DNA from: Acetobacterium fimetarium
Lineage (GTDB): Bacteria > Bacillota > Clostridia > Eubacteriales > Eubacteriaceae
Assembly: GCF_014284475.1 (NCBI RefSeq)
Contig: NZ_WJBC01000002.1
Location: 124,001 to 188,000, forward strand
Direction: 5' to 3'
Length of the DNA stretch: 64,000 bases
Program-made: the position numbers and the translations under genes
Notes under the pieces: generated by a model
Told to the model about the DNA's origin: nothing
The model's database searches: none
The model's input: only the letters and a program-made list of their open reading frames with translations
In this document: piece by piece, positions 9,394 through 18,070 of the stretch
Layout: each line of letters starts with the position of its first letter
Numbering within the stretch: the first letter of the stretch is position 1

Positions 9394-10038
9394 ATGAATG
9401 CGGGAACAGTTATACTTTTGCTTATTGTAATCACTGCATTTGCAGTCTGGGGAATTTACAATGCGCAACAAAAAGGCAAGTTCTTTTCTAGTGGCACAGA
9501 GGCGAAGTCGACAATAAAAGTATTTTGCAAAAATGGCTTTATGATCGGCTATTATATAGAAGGCGACTTGTTTAAGGGGAAAAAATATATAAACAGCAAA
9601 CTTGCGGCTGACGGAATTTTTTTTAATGGGGTGCAGGTAGGCCAGGGAAGAGAGTACCATGAAAATGGGAAGCTGAAATACATTGGCCATTTTCTAAACG
9701 GTTACGCAGCGGGATCGGGGAAGTTATTCAATGAAGATGGAAGATTGAAATATGAAGGAAATTTTGAAAATGGTTACGCATCTGGCATTGGAAAACTGTA
9801 TGATAATAACGGACATTTGAAATGTGAGGGAAATTTTGCCAGACTATCGATAAAAACTGAATCACAGAAAGATCCTTCTGCTCCTTCGGGTAAATGTAGA
9901 GAATATTATGAAAATGGCAAAGTGAAATATGCCGGTGATTTTTATAACGGACTTTGGCATGGTGATGGTAAATATTATGATAAAAGTGGGAGGTTGCTAC
10001 ATCGGGGAAGATTCTTATCTGGCAAACCAGTTAAGTAA
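9394..10038 (+). CDS. MORN-repeat protein with N-terminal membrane anchor
   Basis: 214 residues. Residues 3-22 form one hydrophobic helix (VILLLIVITAFAVWG), likely an anchor. From about residue 85 there are MORN-type repeats of about 23 residues: EYHENGKLKYIGHFLNG, LFNEDGRLKYEGNFENG, LYDNNGHLKCEGNF, EYYENGKVKYAGDFYNG and YYDKSGRLLHRGRF. These repeats usually form a beta-structured scaffold, and the protein has no visible catalytic domain. Function unknown. The ribosome-binding site is weak. Its 3' end meets a transporter remnant on the opposite strand. Confidence 0.85.
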   Translation: MNAGTVILLLIVITAFAVWGIYNAQQKGKFFSSGTEAKSTIKVFCKNGFMIGYYIEGDLFKGKKYINSKLAADGIFFNGVQVGQGREYHENGKLKYIGHFLNGYAAGSGKLFNEDGRLKYEGNFENGYASGIGKLYDNNGHLKCEGNFARLSIKTESQKDPSAPSGKCREYYENGKVKYAGDFYNGLWHGDGKYYDKSGRLLHRGRFLSGKPVK

Positions 10039-10039
10039 T

Positions 10040-10241
10040 AAGAGTTGGTAACTGAAGCAGTAACACTGTCAGCTTTTGGCTTTCTTAAATAAGCAAAATA
10101 ATAAGCACTTGGAATAACAAGAGCGCCACCAATGATATTACCGATGGTTACCGGAATGATTAGTGACACTTGATAACGGGACAGCAATGTCTGTTTGAAA
10201 AAGTTAAAAATGGTTATATTTAAAATAGGATCATTATAGAA
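10040..10241 (-). pseudogene. Formate/nitrite transporter (FNT) remnant, C-terminal end only
   Basis: The minus strand encodes a short hydrophobic stretch including SLIIPVTIGNIIGGAL and AYYFAYLRK. This matches the last transmembrane segment of FocA/NirC-type channels, where L-P-V-T-(L/I)-G-N-I-(I/V)-G-G is highly conserved. A stop codon (10242-10244) closes the frame upstream, and no other FNT segment is visible. With only about 50 recognisable residues it is best read as decay of a transporter gene, perhaps linked to arrival of the convergent MORN gene. Confidence 0.6.
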
Positions 10242-10317
10242 TTAAACTATATTAAAGATAACATAGGATAGTTTTTCAAACACTCTATAAGAGACATTCT
10301 CAAGGGAGGGATGAATC

Positions 10318-10569
10318 ATGGACCATCAAAAATATCGAAATTGGATAGAAATGGATATGAAAAATGAATTGAGTACGGAGGAAAAAGAAGAATTTCTGAA
10401 ACATCTTGAATTATGTGAAAACTGTCGGATGGAACAGGAAGAAAAGAATAAAAAAAATAAAAACGTTGCTTCACCGGTAGAATCAGATCGAAAAAAAATA
10501 GAAGCTGACGAGGATAAGCAGGAACTGAAAATTGAGAATAAATCGATGAAAAATTCTAAAAAGAGATGA
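10318..10569 (+). CDS. zf-HC2 (anti-sigma-like) N-terminal half of a gene split by in-frame TGA
   Basis: 83 residues open with an anti-sigma-type zinc finger (HLELCENC, the HxxxCxxC of zf-HC2) followed by a charged linker. It ends at TGA 10567-10569, but the same frame continues directly into a membrane helix and the DUF4349 domain at 10627-11469. The intact product would be a cytosolic zinc finger, one membrane span and an outside DUF4349 domain, which is a known architecture. The start ATG at 10318 has a strong GGGAGGG. The half protein would be soluble and lack its membrane anchor. Confidence 0.8.
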   Translation: MDHQKYRNWIEMDMKNELSTEEKEEFLKHLELCENCRMEQEEKNKKNKNVASPVESDRKKIEADEDKQELKIENKSMKNSKKR

Positions 10570-10626
10570 AAATTCTGGAAAATTGCGCTAATCGTATCGG
10601 GCAGCATCATTTTTATATTTACAGTC

Positions 10627-11469
10627 TTGGTACTCATAATCAGTTTGTTGTATGGATTTGCTGGAGGGGGGTCGTCAGCAGTCAATGATGGTGTTGTAAA
10701 TGAGTACGATCAGAAAACAACGATCGATTCGTCATCAACTTCCAGTACGGTCGATTCGAGTTTGCAACTCAATGCGTCAAAGATCATCTATTCTGGAAAT
10801 ATCAGTCTTTATACTGAGGATTATCAGAAAACATTTAATGAAATTGGTGAATTTGCGGTGGCACAGGGTGGATTTGTGCAGAACTCAAGTTCTTCTTGTG
10901 CCGATCAAACTGAAAATGTTGAGACAAACTCAGGCTATTTAACCATAAGGGTACCATCGACAAAATTCAATGAATCCATGAAGGAAATCGAGACATATGG
11001 AACCGTAATCAGCTCCAGCATCAATAGTACAAATATTTCTCAGGAGTACCAGGATATAAAAGGTCAATTGGACAATCTGAAAATTGAAGAAGCAAGGCTT
11101 CAGGGATATTTGAATCAGGCAGTAAGTTTAGGTGATTTGCTCCAAATTGAAAGTGAACTCAACAGAGTTCGAACTGAAATTGATAAACGAACGACACTAA
11201 TTAAAAATTGGGATACTGAAATAGCCTATTCCACAATTTATATTTCTGTGTATGAAAAAGTGCTTGGGGCAAGTAGCATTGTATCACCTTTTTCAGGATT
11301 TGTTCAAAAATTAACAGAAGGTTTCATTGCTTCAATCAACTTTTTGTTGAACATCATCGCTGTACTTATCCTTCTGTTTGTCAGGCTCATTCCCTTTGTG
11401 GCAATACTGGGAATCGGCTATCTGATTTATAGAAAAGTTAGACAGTTTAAAAAGAAAAAGAATTTATAA
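10627..11469 (+). CDS. DUF4349 C-terminal half of the split zf-HC2/DUF4349 gene
   Basis: 280 residues from the first possible start (TTG 10627), but the reading frame is open from 10570, straight after the TGA. Bases 10570-10626 encode KFWKIALIV and the first half of the membrane helix, so TTG 10627 would start inside the helix and has no good ribosome-binding site. The DUF4349 domain has its usual coiled-coil middle (EYQDIKGQLDNLKIEEARL, LLQIESELNRVRTEID) and a second hydrophobic helix near the C-terminus. Such proteins are membrane-anchored with an extracytoplasmic domain of unknown role. Likely non-functional unless the stop is read through. Confidence 0.78.
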   Translation: MVLIISLLYGFAGGGSSAVNDGVVNEYDQKTTIDSSSTSSTVDSSLQLNASKIIYSGNISLYTEDYQKTFNEIGEFAVAQGGFVQNSSSSCADQTENVETNSGYLTIRVPSTKFNESMKEIETYGTVISSSINSTNISQEYQDIKGQLDNLKIEEARLQGYLNQAVSLGDLLQIESELNRVRTEIDKRTTLIKNWDTEIAYSTIYISVYEKVLGASSIVSPFSGFVQKLTEGFIASINFLLNIIAVLILLFVRLIPFVAILGIGYLIYRKVRQFKKKKNL

Positions 11470-11521
11470 TCCCTGGAAAGGTTTTGAGTTCGAGCTGTCA
11501 GGAATAAGTCTAAGAGAAAAA

Positions 11522-11571
11522 TGTCAACACAGTCAAACAGTGTTGACATCAATGCGATAATACGATATGAT
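11522..11571 (+). promoter_or_regulatory. Promoter of the FlxA-like gene with an overlapping inverted repeat
   Basis: TTGACA (11543-11548), 17 bases, TATGAT (11566-11571). The -35 box lies inside a perfect 9-bp inverted repeat, TGTCAACAC (11522-11530) and GTGTTGACA (11540-11548). A protein bound there would cover the -35 region, so this is a candidate repressor site. It lacks a T-run, which argues against a terminator for the upstream gene. Confidence 0.65.
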
Positions 11572-11654
11572 TTCAACTAATAATAAGGATAGCCAGTTCT
11601 TACCGGCTGGTTTACAGTTAACAGTTGATTTTAAAAACTCAGCGGAGGTTGAAA

Positions 11655-12440
11655 ATGAGAATAGCATCGATCACCAGCAACTCTTCTAATTTTTATAACA
11701 GTATCCAAAAAACATCAGAGAAGCAAAAGGATGGCGTTTCGGAGAGTATTCAGAAACAAATAGATAATCTGAAAGCACAAATGACCAGCATTTCAGAAAA
11801 TGAAGACATGTCGGTAGAAGCAAAAATGGAAAAAAAGAAAGAATTGCAGTCAATGATCGATGAGTTGAATAACCAGCTGACGCAAAGAAAAATTGAAGTT
11901 CAGAAACAAAACCAGGAAGAGAAAGCGGAAGCAATTGACAACTCTGATTTAAATATACAGCAGACAGTGAACACTAACCAAGTCGCTTCCAGCATGGATG
12001 AAACTTCAATGAAGAGTCTGATTGGTGCCGGCATTGCCATGTCCCGGATAAATAAGGCCGAGAGTGTAAAGACAAACATGAAAGGTGAGGCAGGGGTTCT
12101 GTCTGAAGAAATAAAGCTTGACAGTGCAAGAGGTCGTGATACCGATGGCAAACAAAAGCGGCTCAGCAAAATTAAAGGAAATATCAGCAGTATTTCTGTC
12201 AATAATGCGGCAAGACTTTCGGATGTCAATAAGGAAATGGAAGAAACAAAGGGAAAGAAATCAGAAAAAGAAGCTGACAGAATTGAAAATGTCAATGATC
12301 AGATCGAAACGAAAAAAGCTAAAAGCAGTTCAATAAAAAGCGAAGCGGACGAAAAAGCGATGGTGGATGAGAATGACAAAATGCCGACAGTAATTGATAA
12401 TGTTTTTGTTCCCTATGATTCGATGGACCTCATAGTCTGA
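11655..12440 (+). CDS. FlxA-like coiled-coil protein
   Basis: 261 residues from ATG 11655 with GCGGAGG upstream; an earlier in-frame TTG at 11625 is less likely. Residues 30-85 are a heptad-rich coiled coil (QKQIDNLKAQMTSISENED...KKKELQSMIDELNNQL) typical of the FlxA-like family. The remainder is hydrophilic, Lys/Glu/Ser-rich and probably disordered. No signal peptide or membrane helix is seen. FlxA genes of enterobacteria are flagellum-co-regulated, but here the promoter looks vegetative and no flagellar gene is nearby. Function unknown. Confidence 0.75.
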   Translation: MRIASITSNSSNFYNSIQKTSEKQKDGVSESIQKQIDNLKAQMTSISENEDMSVEAKMEKKKELQSMIDELNNQLTQRKIEVQKQNQEEKAEAIDNSDLNIQQTVNTNQVASSMDETSMKSLIGAGIAMSRINKAESVKTNMKGEAGVLSEEIKLDSARGRDTDGKQKRLSKIKGNISSISVNNAARLSDVNKEMEETKGKKSEKEADRIENVNDQIETKKAKSSSIKSEADEKAMVDENDKMPTVIDNVFVPYDSMDLIV

Positions 12441-12565
12441 TTAGTATCAAAAGCAAAATAAAGCTAGGGTTAATGATTGATTATTGACAATTCATGAATT
12501 TGTCAAAGATTGAGCATTGACCTTTTTATTTTTTGCCATAAAGCAATTTTTTACTTAAATCTTTA

Positions 12566-13456
12566 TTAGTAGAGACTGATCTCTTTTTGTTTAACAAATT
12601 CTAAAAATGATCGGATTGCTCCAGTTTGATAAAGTCTCTTATTATAGGCACAATAGACAACGCGTGTTTGAAGATCGATATCCAGTGGAATGATCTTAAG
12701 GTCGAATTGCGCAATCAATGGAAGATCTTCGATAATCCCCACGCCAAAACCTTCCGAGACAAATCCTCCGATAGAAGTTTCATCATTTAATGCAAAAACG
12801 ACACGAGGTTCTATATTATAGTTTTTAAAAATGTTTTTAACAAGAACCCCCAGTGAATTAGAATGGCTGTTATAGGTGACGATAGGGTACGCAGATACTT
12901 GCTTTAAAGTCACCTTTTCAAATTTAGCCAGTTCATGTTTCTTGGGAACAATGATGACTACTTTCTGGGTTAAAATAGGGAAAAATTCCAAGTCGGATTC
13001 GTTCTTTACATAAGAACTAAAGACAATGTCGAATTTTCCTGATTTCAACCCTTCTATAACGGTAGAAGTGGGAGAACTGAACAGGTCAAAAGTTGTTTCA
13101 AAGTGATATGTTTCAATGTACTCTTTGATTAATTTAGGCATATAGCTTGAACCTATTGTATAAATATAACCGATATCAACCTTTCCGGTTTGCACATCTT
13201 CATTTTTCTTTACAATCTTAATTCCTTTTTCTAGTTCTGACAAAGAAGAATCGGCATATTTTAAAAACTCCACACCGTTTTCAGTAAGAGAAATGATTCG
13301 GCCGCTTCGTTGAATAAGATTTGTACCCAATTCTTCTTCTAAAGAAGAAATAGAATAACTCAAACTTGGTTGGCTGATATGTAGTTCCTGTGCAGCTTTT
13401 GTGAAATGTTTTACTTCAGAAAGCTTTTTAAAATAATATAACTGATTTAGATTCAA
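12566..13456 (-). CDS. LysR-type transcriptional regulator
   Basis: 296 residues. The N-terminal winged helix begins MNLNQLYYFKKLSEVKHFTKAA with recognition segment SQPSLSYSISSLEEELG, then a type 2 periplasmic-binding-like effector domain (residues 90-290). It is divergent from the aldo/keto reductase-MFS-Old Yellow Enzyme operon, the classic LysR arrangement, so it probably activates that operon in response to its substrate and represses itself. Start ATG at 13456 has GAGGAGGAT upstream. The effector is unknown. Confidence 0.94.
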   Translation of the reverse strand: MNLNQLYYFKKLSEVKHFTKAAQELHISQPSLSYSISSLEEELGTNLIQRSGRIISLTENGVEFLKYADSSLSELEKGIKIVKKNEDVQTGKVDIGYIYTIGSSYMPKLIKEYIETYHFETTFDLFSSPTSTVIEGLKSGKFDIVFSSYVKNESDLEFFPILTQKVVIIVPKKHELAKFEKVTLKQVSAYPIVTYNSHSNSLGVLVKNIFKNYNIEPRVVFALNDETSIGGFVSEGFGVGIIEDLPLIAQFDLKIIPLDIDLQTRVVYCAYNKRLYQTGAIRSFLEFVKQKEISLY

Positions 13457-13540
13457 GGCAATATCCTCCTCTTCCGTACAAGCGTAATTTTATAATAGAA
13501 TCTCTTTATAAAGCAATAGATAATTCAAATTATAAAATTT

Positions 13541-13597
13541 ATCTATAGATTCATAGATATTTAGTATTGGCTTTTAAGCAAGCTGCTCAATTATAAT
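13541..13597 (+). promoter_or_regulatory. Candidate LysR box and promoter of the reductase operon
   Basis: An inverted repeat ATCTAT-N6-ATAGAT (13541-13558) lies in the divergent intergenic region, directly upstream of a weak -35 (TTGGCT, 13567-13572) and a -10 TATAAT (13592-13597, 19-base spacing). A weak -35 with a dyad just upstream is what LysR-activated promoters look like. Assignment rests on position and symmetry only. Confidence 0.5.
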
Positions 13598-13668
13598 GTG
13601 TCCATACACAGTTAGTTTTTTGATTCGTGTAAAGGTTCACACAAAAGAACTGCAAAAGGGAGGATATT

Positions 13669-14631
13669 ATGGAATATTTAAAAGTTAAAGGCATTGAAAA
13701 GCAAGTATCAAAGTTGATCATGGGCACAGCCTGGTTCGGACCGTCATTTGAAGATGAAATTTTTCGGATGATGGATACCTATGTTGAAGCAGGTGGTACC
13801 GTTATTGATACGGGACGATTCTATGGAGTTGCTCAATCTGAAAAAATACTGAAAAAGTGGTTTGATGGAAGAAACAATCGCAAAGATCTGGTTATCGTAG
13901 ACAAATGCTGCCATCCAATTATTACTCCGGACGGAGCACATCATCCTGATTACTGGCGAGTAAAACCGGATTTAATCACAGATGATTTGCATTATAGTTT
14001 GTTTCATACGGGCTGCGATTTCTTTGATCTATATTTAATGCATCGTGATGATGAAAACGTACCAGTTGGCGAAATTATCGATCGTCTGGAAGAACACAGA
14101 AAAGAAGGCTTGATCGGAGCTTATGGTTTATCAAACTGGGAATTGCCGCGAGTCCAGGAAGCTGTGAAATACTGTGAAAAGAAAGGATATCAGGGGATTT
14201 CTGTAAATAACCCTTCTTATTCATTGGCTAAAGTCAGAAAAACGAGATGGCCGGGTTGTGTTTATGCTGATGATGAATATGCACAATGGCATGAAGGCAA
14301 AGATGTGACTTTATTTAGCTGGGCTTCGCAGGCACATGGTTTTTTTGCTGACATTTACAAAAGAGATGGCAGCGCTCCACAGGACATTCAGGAGGCGTTC
14401 TTCTTTGATGATAACTTTGAGCGTTTGCGTCGGGCACAGGAATTGGGTGCTGAAAAAGGCGTTGATTCAATCAACATTGCACTTGCTTATGTAATGTCTC
14501 AACCATTCCCAGTTGGAGCCATCATCGGAAGCAGAAGCAAAAAAGAATTTGAATCTTGTGTAAAAGCACTCGATGTAAAATTGACACAAAAAGAATTAGA
14601 TTACTTGTGCTTAAAAAGTGATGTACGCTAA
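13669..14631 (+). CDS. Aldo/keto reductase
   Basis: 320-residue TIM-barrel oxidoreductase. Features are the cofactor/active-site Asp and Tyr in VIDTGRFYG, the Lys in VIVDKC and the His in LYLMHRDD, matching the AKR catalytic tetrad Asp-Tyr-Lys-His. C-terminal GAIIGSRSKKEF resembles the NADPH-phosphate-binding segment. It should interconvert a carbonyl and an alcohol with a nicotinamide cofactor. It is first in an operon with an MFS carrier and an enoate-type reductase, so its substrate is probably imported and also carries an activated double bond. Start ATG has GGGAGG upstream. Confidence 0.93.
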   Translation: MEYLKVKGIEKQVSKLIMGTAWFGPSFEDEIFRMMDTYVEAGGTVIDTGRFYGVAQSEKILKKWFDGRNNRKDLVIVDKCCHPIITPDGAHHPDYWRVKPDLITDDLHYSLFHTGCDFFDLYLMHRDDENVPVGEIIDRLEEHRKEGLIGAYGLSNWELPRVQEAVKYCEKKGYQGISVNNPSYSLAKVRKTRWPGCVYADDEYAQWHEGKDVTLFSWASQAHGFFADIYKRDGSAPQDIQEAFFFDDNFERLRRAQELGAEKGVDSINIALAYVMSQPFPVGAIIGSRSKKEFESCVKALDVKLTQKELDYLCLKSDVR

Positions 14632-14658
14632 TTTGTAAAAAGAAGAGGAGAATTTATT

Positions 14659-15903
14659 ATGGAAAAAACAAAATCTGTTGTTAACAGGACTGTCGTCTTC
14701 ACTGCTGCATTTTTTATTATATTTGTCTGTTCGGGTTCAGCAGCATTTTCGGTATTTGTTACCCCTTTAACCCAAGCCACCGGAGCAACTGCTGCTCAAG
14801 TATTGATTACCCTGACGATTTATCAGTTTGTTATGTCACTATTTGGCGTAATTTCAGGAAAAATCGTCGATGTGTTTGGCCCCAAAAAGTTAGTGTATAT
14901 CGGAGGGCTTGTTTTTGGAATCGGCTGGGCTTTGACAAGTGTTGCTTCCAGTTTGCCAATGCTTTATCTTTCTTATGGTTTATTGGCCGGAGCAGGAAAT
15001 GGATTATTATACAATCCTGCGATTAACACGGCCTTGAGATGGTACCCGGAAAAGAAAGGGACCATGTCGGGAATTCTTTTGGCGGCAGCATCGCTTGGTC
15101 CTCTGGTTCTTGCTAAAGTTGGGGCGATCTTGTGCGCACAATTCGGAACACAGGGATTGATTTTTATCGGTGGATTCTATTTTGTATTGGTGTGCCTGGT
15201 TGGTTGGAAAATGACAGCACCGGAACCGGGTTGGGTACCGGAAGGCTTTACCGCCCAGGCAGCAGCTGCTTCTGCAGGAATAGACTACACGCCGCAAGAA
15301 ATGGTGAAAACAGGTACATTTTGGATTTTGCTGGTATTGTTTTCGATCGCCTGTACAGCTGGAATCATGCTGATTGGTTCTTTGTCGGCGATTGCCCAGA
15401 TACAATTGGGGATGACGGCTGTCACCGCCGCTAATATGGTTGTCATTAACTGTCTATCTAATTTCGGTGGGCGTTTGATTGTTGGAAAACTCTGTGATAA
15501 AATCGGCGAACTGAAAACTCTGTCAATTATCTTTGTATTGACAATCGTCGGGTTAATGGGACTGAAGATTGCGACTGATCAGGTCATGTTTATTATTTTT
15601 CTTGTTATACTTGGTGCATCTTTCGGTGGTGTTCTGGTTGTGTTCCCGCCGCTGACAAACAAAACTTTTGGTGTTAAGAACTCGGGTATCAACTATGGGA
15701 TAATGTTTTTCGGTTATTCTATCGGGGCTCTTATCGGACCTCAGATTGCGGCAAGATCGCTTGATAAAGCTTTAGGTGTTGCTGCCTACAGCCAGGCTTA
15801 TGTGATCGCTGCAATTGTTGCGGTGGTAGGTCTTGGTATCACAGCAGTTTTAATTGCCAAACAAAAGAAAGAAGAAAATTCTTCTGTTACAGCAAATAAC
15901 TAG
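14659..15903 (+). CDS. MFS transporter (OFA-like subfamily)
   Basis: 414 residues with about 12 hydrophobic segments. The loop GKIVDVFGPKKLVYIGG is the MFS motif A region between helices 2 and 3, repeated in the second half as GKLCDKIGELKTL. Organisation resembles the oxalate/formate antiporter-like group of organic-acid carriers. Located 27 bases after the aldo/keto reductase and 26 bases before the Old Yellow Enzyme gene, it is most likely the importer, or a substrate/product exchanger, for that pathway. The substrate cannot be read from sequence. Confidence 0.92.
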   Translation: MEKTKSVVNRTVVFTAAFFIIFVCSGSAAFSVFVTPLTQATGATAAQVLITLTIYQFVMSLFGVISGKIVDVFGPKKLVYIGGLVFGIGWALTSVASSLPMLYLSYGLLAGAGNGLLYNPAINTALRWYPEKKGTMSGILLAAASLGPLVLAKVGAILCAQFGTQGLIFIGGFYFVLVCLVGWKMTAPEPGWVPEGFTAQAAAASAGIDYTPQEMVKTGTFWILLVLFSIACTAGIMLIGSLSAIAQIQLGMTAVTAANMVVINCLSNFGGRLIVGKLCDKIGELKTLSIIFVLTIVGLMGLKIATDQVMFIIFLVILGASFGGVLVVFPPLTNKTFGVKNSGINYGIMFFGYSIGALIGPQIAARSLDKALGVAAYSQAYVIAAIVAVVGLGITAVLIAKQKKEENSSVTANN

Positions 15904-15929
15904 ATTTCAAGTGAAGGGGATTATGATTT

Positions 15930-17852
15930 ATGAAATTTAAAGCGATGTTCAGCCCAATCGAAATCGGCCCAATGCAGGTACCAAACCGATTTGTTGTTGC
16001 GCCAATGTGCAATAATTTTGCAAATGCAGATGGAACGTTAAGTGACAGAAGCTTAGCTTATTACCGTGAGCGCGCTTATGGCGGTTTTGGATTAATTACC
16101 ATCGAAGCCACTGTTGTCGATAAAAGCGCAAAGGGAGGAACCAATAAGGCCTGCCTGTTTGATGACACCACGATTGAAAGCTTCGCACGTGTTATTGATG
16201 TCTGTCATGAGGCTGGTTCAAAAATATCCATTCAGCTTCAGCATGCCGGCCCTGAAGGAAATGCAAAAGCGGCGGGATATCCAATTAAAGCGGCTTCTGC
16301 CATTCCCGCATCAGCAGGACGTGATATTCCGGTTTCTGTTTCAACAGAAGAGATCTATAATTTCATCGAATCCTTCGGTGATGCAGCATTACGGGCAAAA
16401 AAAGCTGGTGCTGATGCGGTAGAAGTTCATTGTGCCCATGGATATTTTATCGGCAGCTTTCTGTCACCAAGAACCAACAAGCGTGTTGATGAATTTGGCG
16501 GATGCTTTGAAAACAGATTGCGTCTTCCGCGTTTGATCATTGAAAATATCCGCAAAAAAGCAGGACACTCCATTGCAATTCTGTGTCGGATCAATAGTTC
16601 CGATGAAATTCCAGGTGGCCTGGATATTCATGACAGCGCAGCAATTGCTGCCTATCTGGAAGATTGCGGTATTGACGGCCTTCACGTTTCCCGTGCGGTT
16701 CACATCAAGGATGAATATATGTGGGCGCCGACCGTCATGCACGGTGGATTCAGTGCCGACTTGGTAACTGAAATTAAACGAGCCGTCAGTATTCCTGTCA
16801 TCACAATCGGACGTTTTACTGAACCTCATTATGCAGAACTATTGGTACGTGAAGGTCGTTGCGATTTGGTTGCATTCGGACGTCAAAGTCTGGCTGATCC
16901 ACAAACGCCGAATAAAGCTGCGGCGGGTCGTCTGGATCAACTGAATCACTGTATCGCCTGTCTGCAGGGATGTGTTCATAATATGTATCAAGGAAAACCA
17001 ATTACTTGTCTTGTCAATCCATTGCTGGGCCGAGAGTCGGAACTTAAACCGGCCGTGATGCCTAAGAAAGTGATCGTAATCGGCGGCGGCGTTGCCGGAA
17101 TGTACGGCGCCTCCATCGCAGCGCAACGCGGTCATGATGTGACTTTGTTTGAAGCAACCGATATTCTCGGGGGGCAAATGCGTTTAGCTGCTTATCCTCC
17201 CGGAAAAGGGGATATCACCAATATGGTCAGAAGCTATATTAAACGATGCGAATTATCTGGCGTGAAAATCCGAATGAACACCAGAGTAACGAAGGCGTTG
17301 TTTGCAGCAGAAGCTTTCGACGCCGCCATTGTTGCGACCGGTGCGATACCACTTGTATTACCGATTCCTGGTATTGAAGACTCGGGGTTAATCCATGCGG
17401 TTGATCTTCTTGATGGAAAAGAAACCTGTGGAAAAAAAGTGCTGGTTGTAGGCGGCGGTATGGTCGGATCTGAAACAGCAGCATTTTTGGGAGAACTGGG
17501 ACACAACGTCACAGTGGTGGAACTTCGTGAAGATGTAGCGGCAGATGTGATCTCCGAACATCGGTTGTTCTTAATGAAGGATTTTGAAAAATATAATATT
17601 AAATCGGTCGTTAATGCAAAAGTATCCAAATTTCTCAAAGACGGCGTAGTTTACACATTGCCTGATGGAACTGAGCAGCACCTTTCAGGATTTGATACAG
17701 TCGTACTTGCAATGGGGGCTCGGGCTTACAACTCGATCGGCGAAGATGTAAAAGAAGCCATCAAAGAAACCTACATTGTTGGCGATGCGGTAAAAGCTCG
17801 ACGGGCATTGGATGCCACAACAGAAGCAATGGAAGCTGCCTTGCAAATCTGA
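15930..17852 (+). CDS. Old Yellow Enzyme-type FMN/4Fe-4S/FAD reductase (enoate or dienoyl-CoA reductase family)
   Basis: 640 residues. Residues 1-330 form an FMN TIM barrel (MFSPIEIGPMQVPNRFVVAPM, then EVHCAHGYFIGSFLSPRTNKR with the His pair region). A 4Fe-4S site CIACLQGC plus a later Cys lies near 341-361. An FAD fold follows with VIGGGVAGMYGAS near 384 and a second dinucleotide fold (VVGGGMVGSETAAFLG) for NAD(P)H. This matches 2,4-dienoyl-CoA reductase, enoate reductase and bile-acid BaiCD/BaiH enzymes, which reduce an activated C=C bond. With the adjacent carbonyl reductase it suggests stepwise reduction of an enone or unsaturated acid. Confidence 0.94.
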   Translation: MKFKAMFSPIEIGPMQVPNRFVVAPMCNNFANADGTLSDRSLAYYRERAYGGFGLITIEATVVDKSAKGGTNKACLFDDTTIESFARVIDVCHEAGSKISIQLQHAGPEGNAKAAGYPIKAASAIPASAGRDIPVSVSTEEIYNFIESFGDAALRAKKAGADAVEVHCAHGYFIGSFLSPRTNKRVDEFGGCFENRLRLPRLIIENIRKKAGHSIAILCRINSSDEIPGGLDIHDSAAIAAYLEDCGIDGLHVSRAVHIKDEYMWAPTVMHGGFSADLVTEIKRAVSIPVITIGRFTEPHYAELLVREGRCDLVAFGRQSLADPQTPNKAAAGRLDQLNHCIACLQGCVHNMYQGKPITCLVNPLLGRESELKPAVMPKKVIVIGGGVAGMYGASIAAQRGHDVTLFEATDILGGQMRLAAYPPGKGDITNMVRSYIKRCELSGVKIRMNTRVTKALFAAEAFDAAIVATGAIPLVLPIPGIEDSGLIHAVDLLDGKETCGKKVLVVGGGMVGSETAAFLGELGHNVTVVELREDVAADVISEHRLFLMKDFEKYNIKSVVNAKVSKFLKDGVVYTLPDGTEQHLSGFDTVVLAMGARAYNSIGEDVKEAIKETYIVGDAVKARRALDATTEAMEAALQI

Positions 17853-17918
17853 TTTTGATTTATCAAAAAGAGAATTCAAAAGTTTCCGTCTGCTCAGATG
17901 AGTAGTAAATAAATAGAA

Positions 17919-17957
17919 AAAGAAAGCAGTAGCCATTGAAGGTTATTGCTTTCTTTA
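17919..17957 (+). terminator. Terminator of the reductase operon
   Basis: A 16-bp stem (17919-17934 with 17941-17956, two G-U pairs) has a 6-base loop. The T-tract is short. Confidence 0.75.
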
Positions 17958-18070
17958 GAATACAGATAATTATAGTTTAAAAATAGTTGGACTTATTTTT
18001 CTTGTTCTGTTAGTATAATAATAAAAATAGAGTGGTAATTGCGTAGTATAACGCAAGAAGGAGGAAATGA

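Noticed and set aside
10567-10569. Selenocysteine at the zf-HC2/DUF4349 TGA
   Set aside because: The site is a hydrophilic linker with no redox motif, and I see no clear selenocysteine-insertion hairpin just downstream.
17234-17638. Minus-strand open frames opposite the Old Yellow Enzyme gene
   Set aside because: Long shadows arise from codon bias of a clear conserved gene; none has a ribosome-binding site or known domain.
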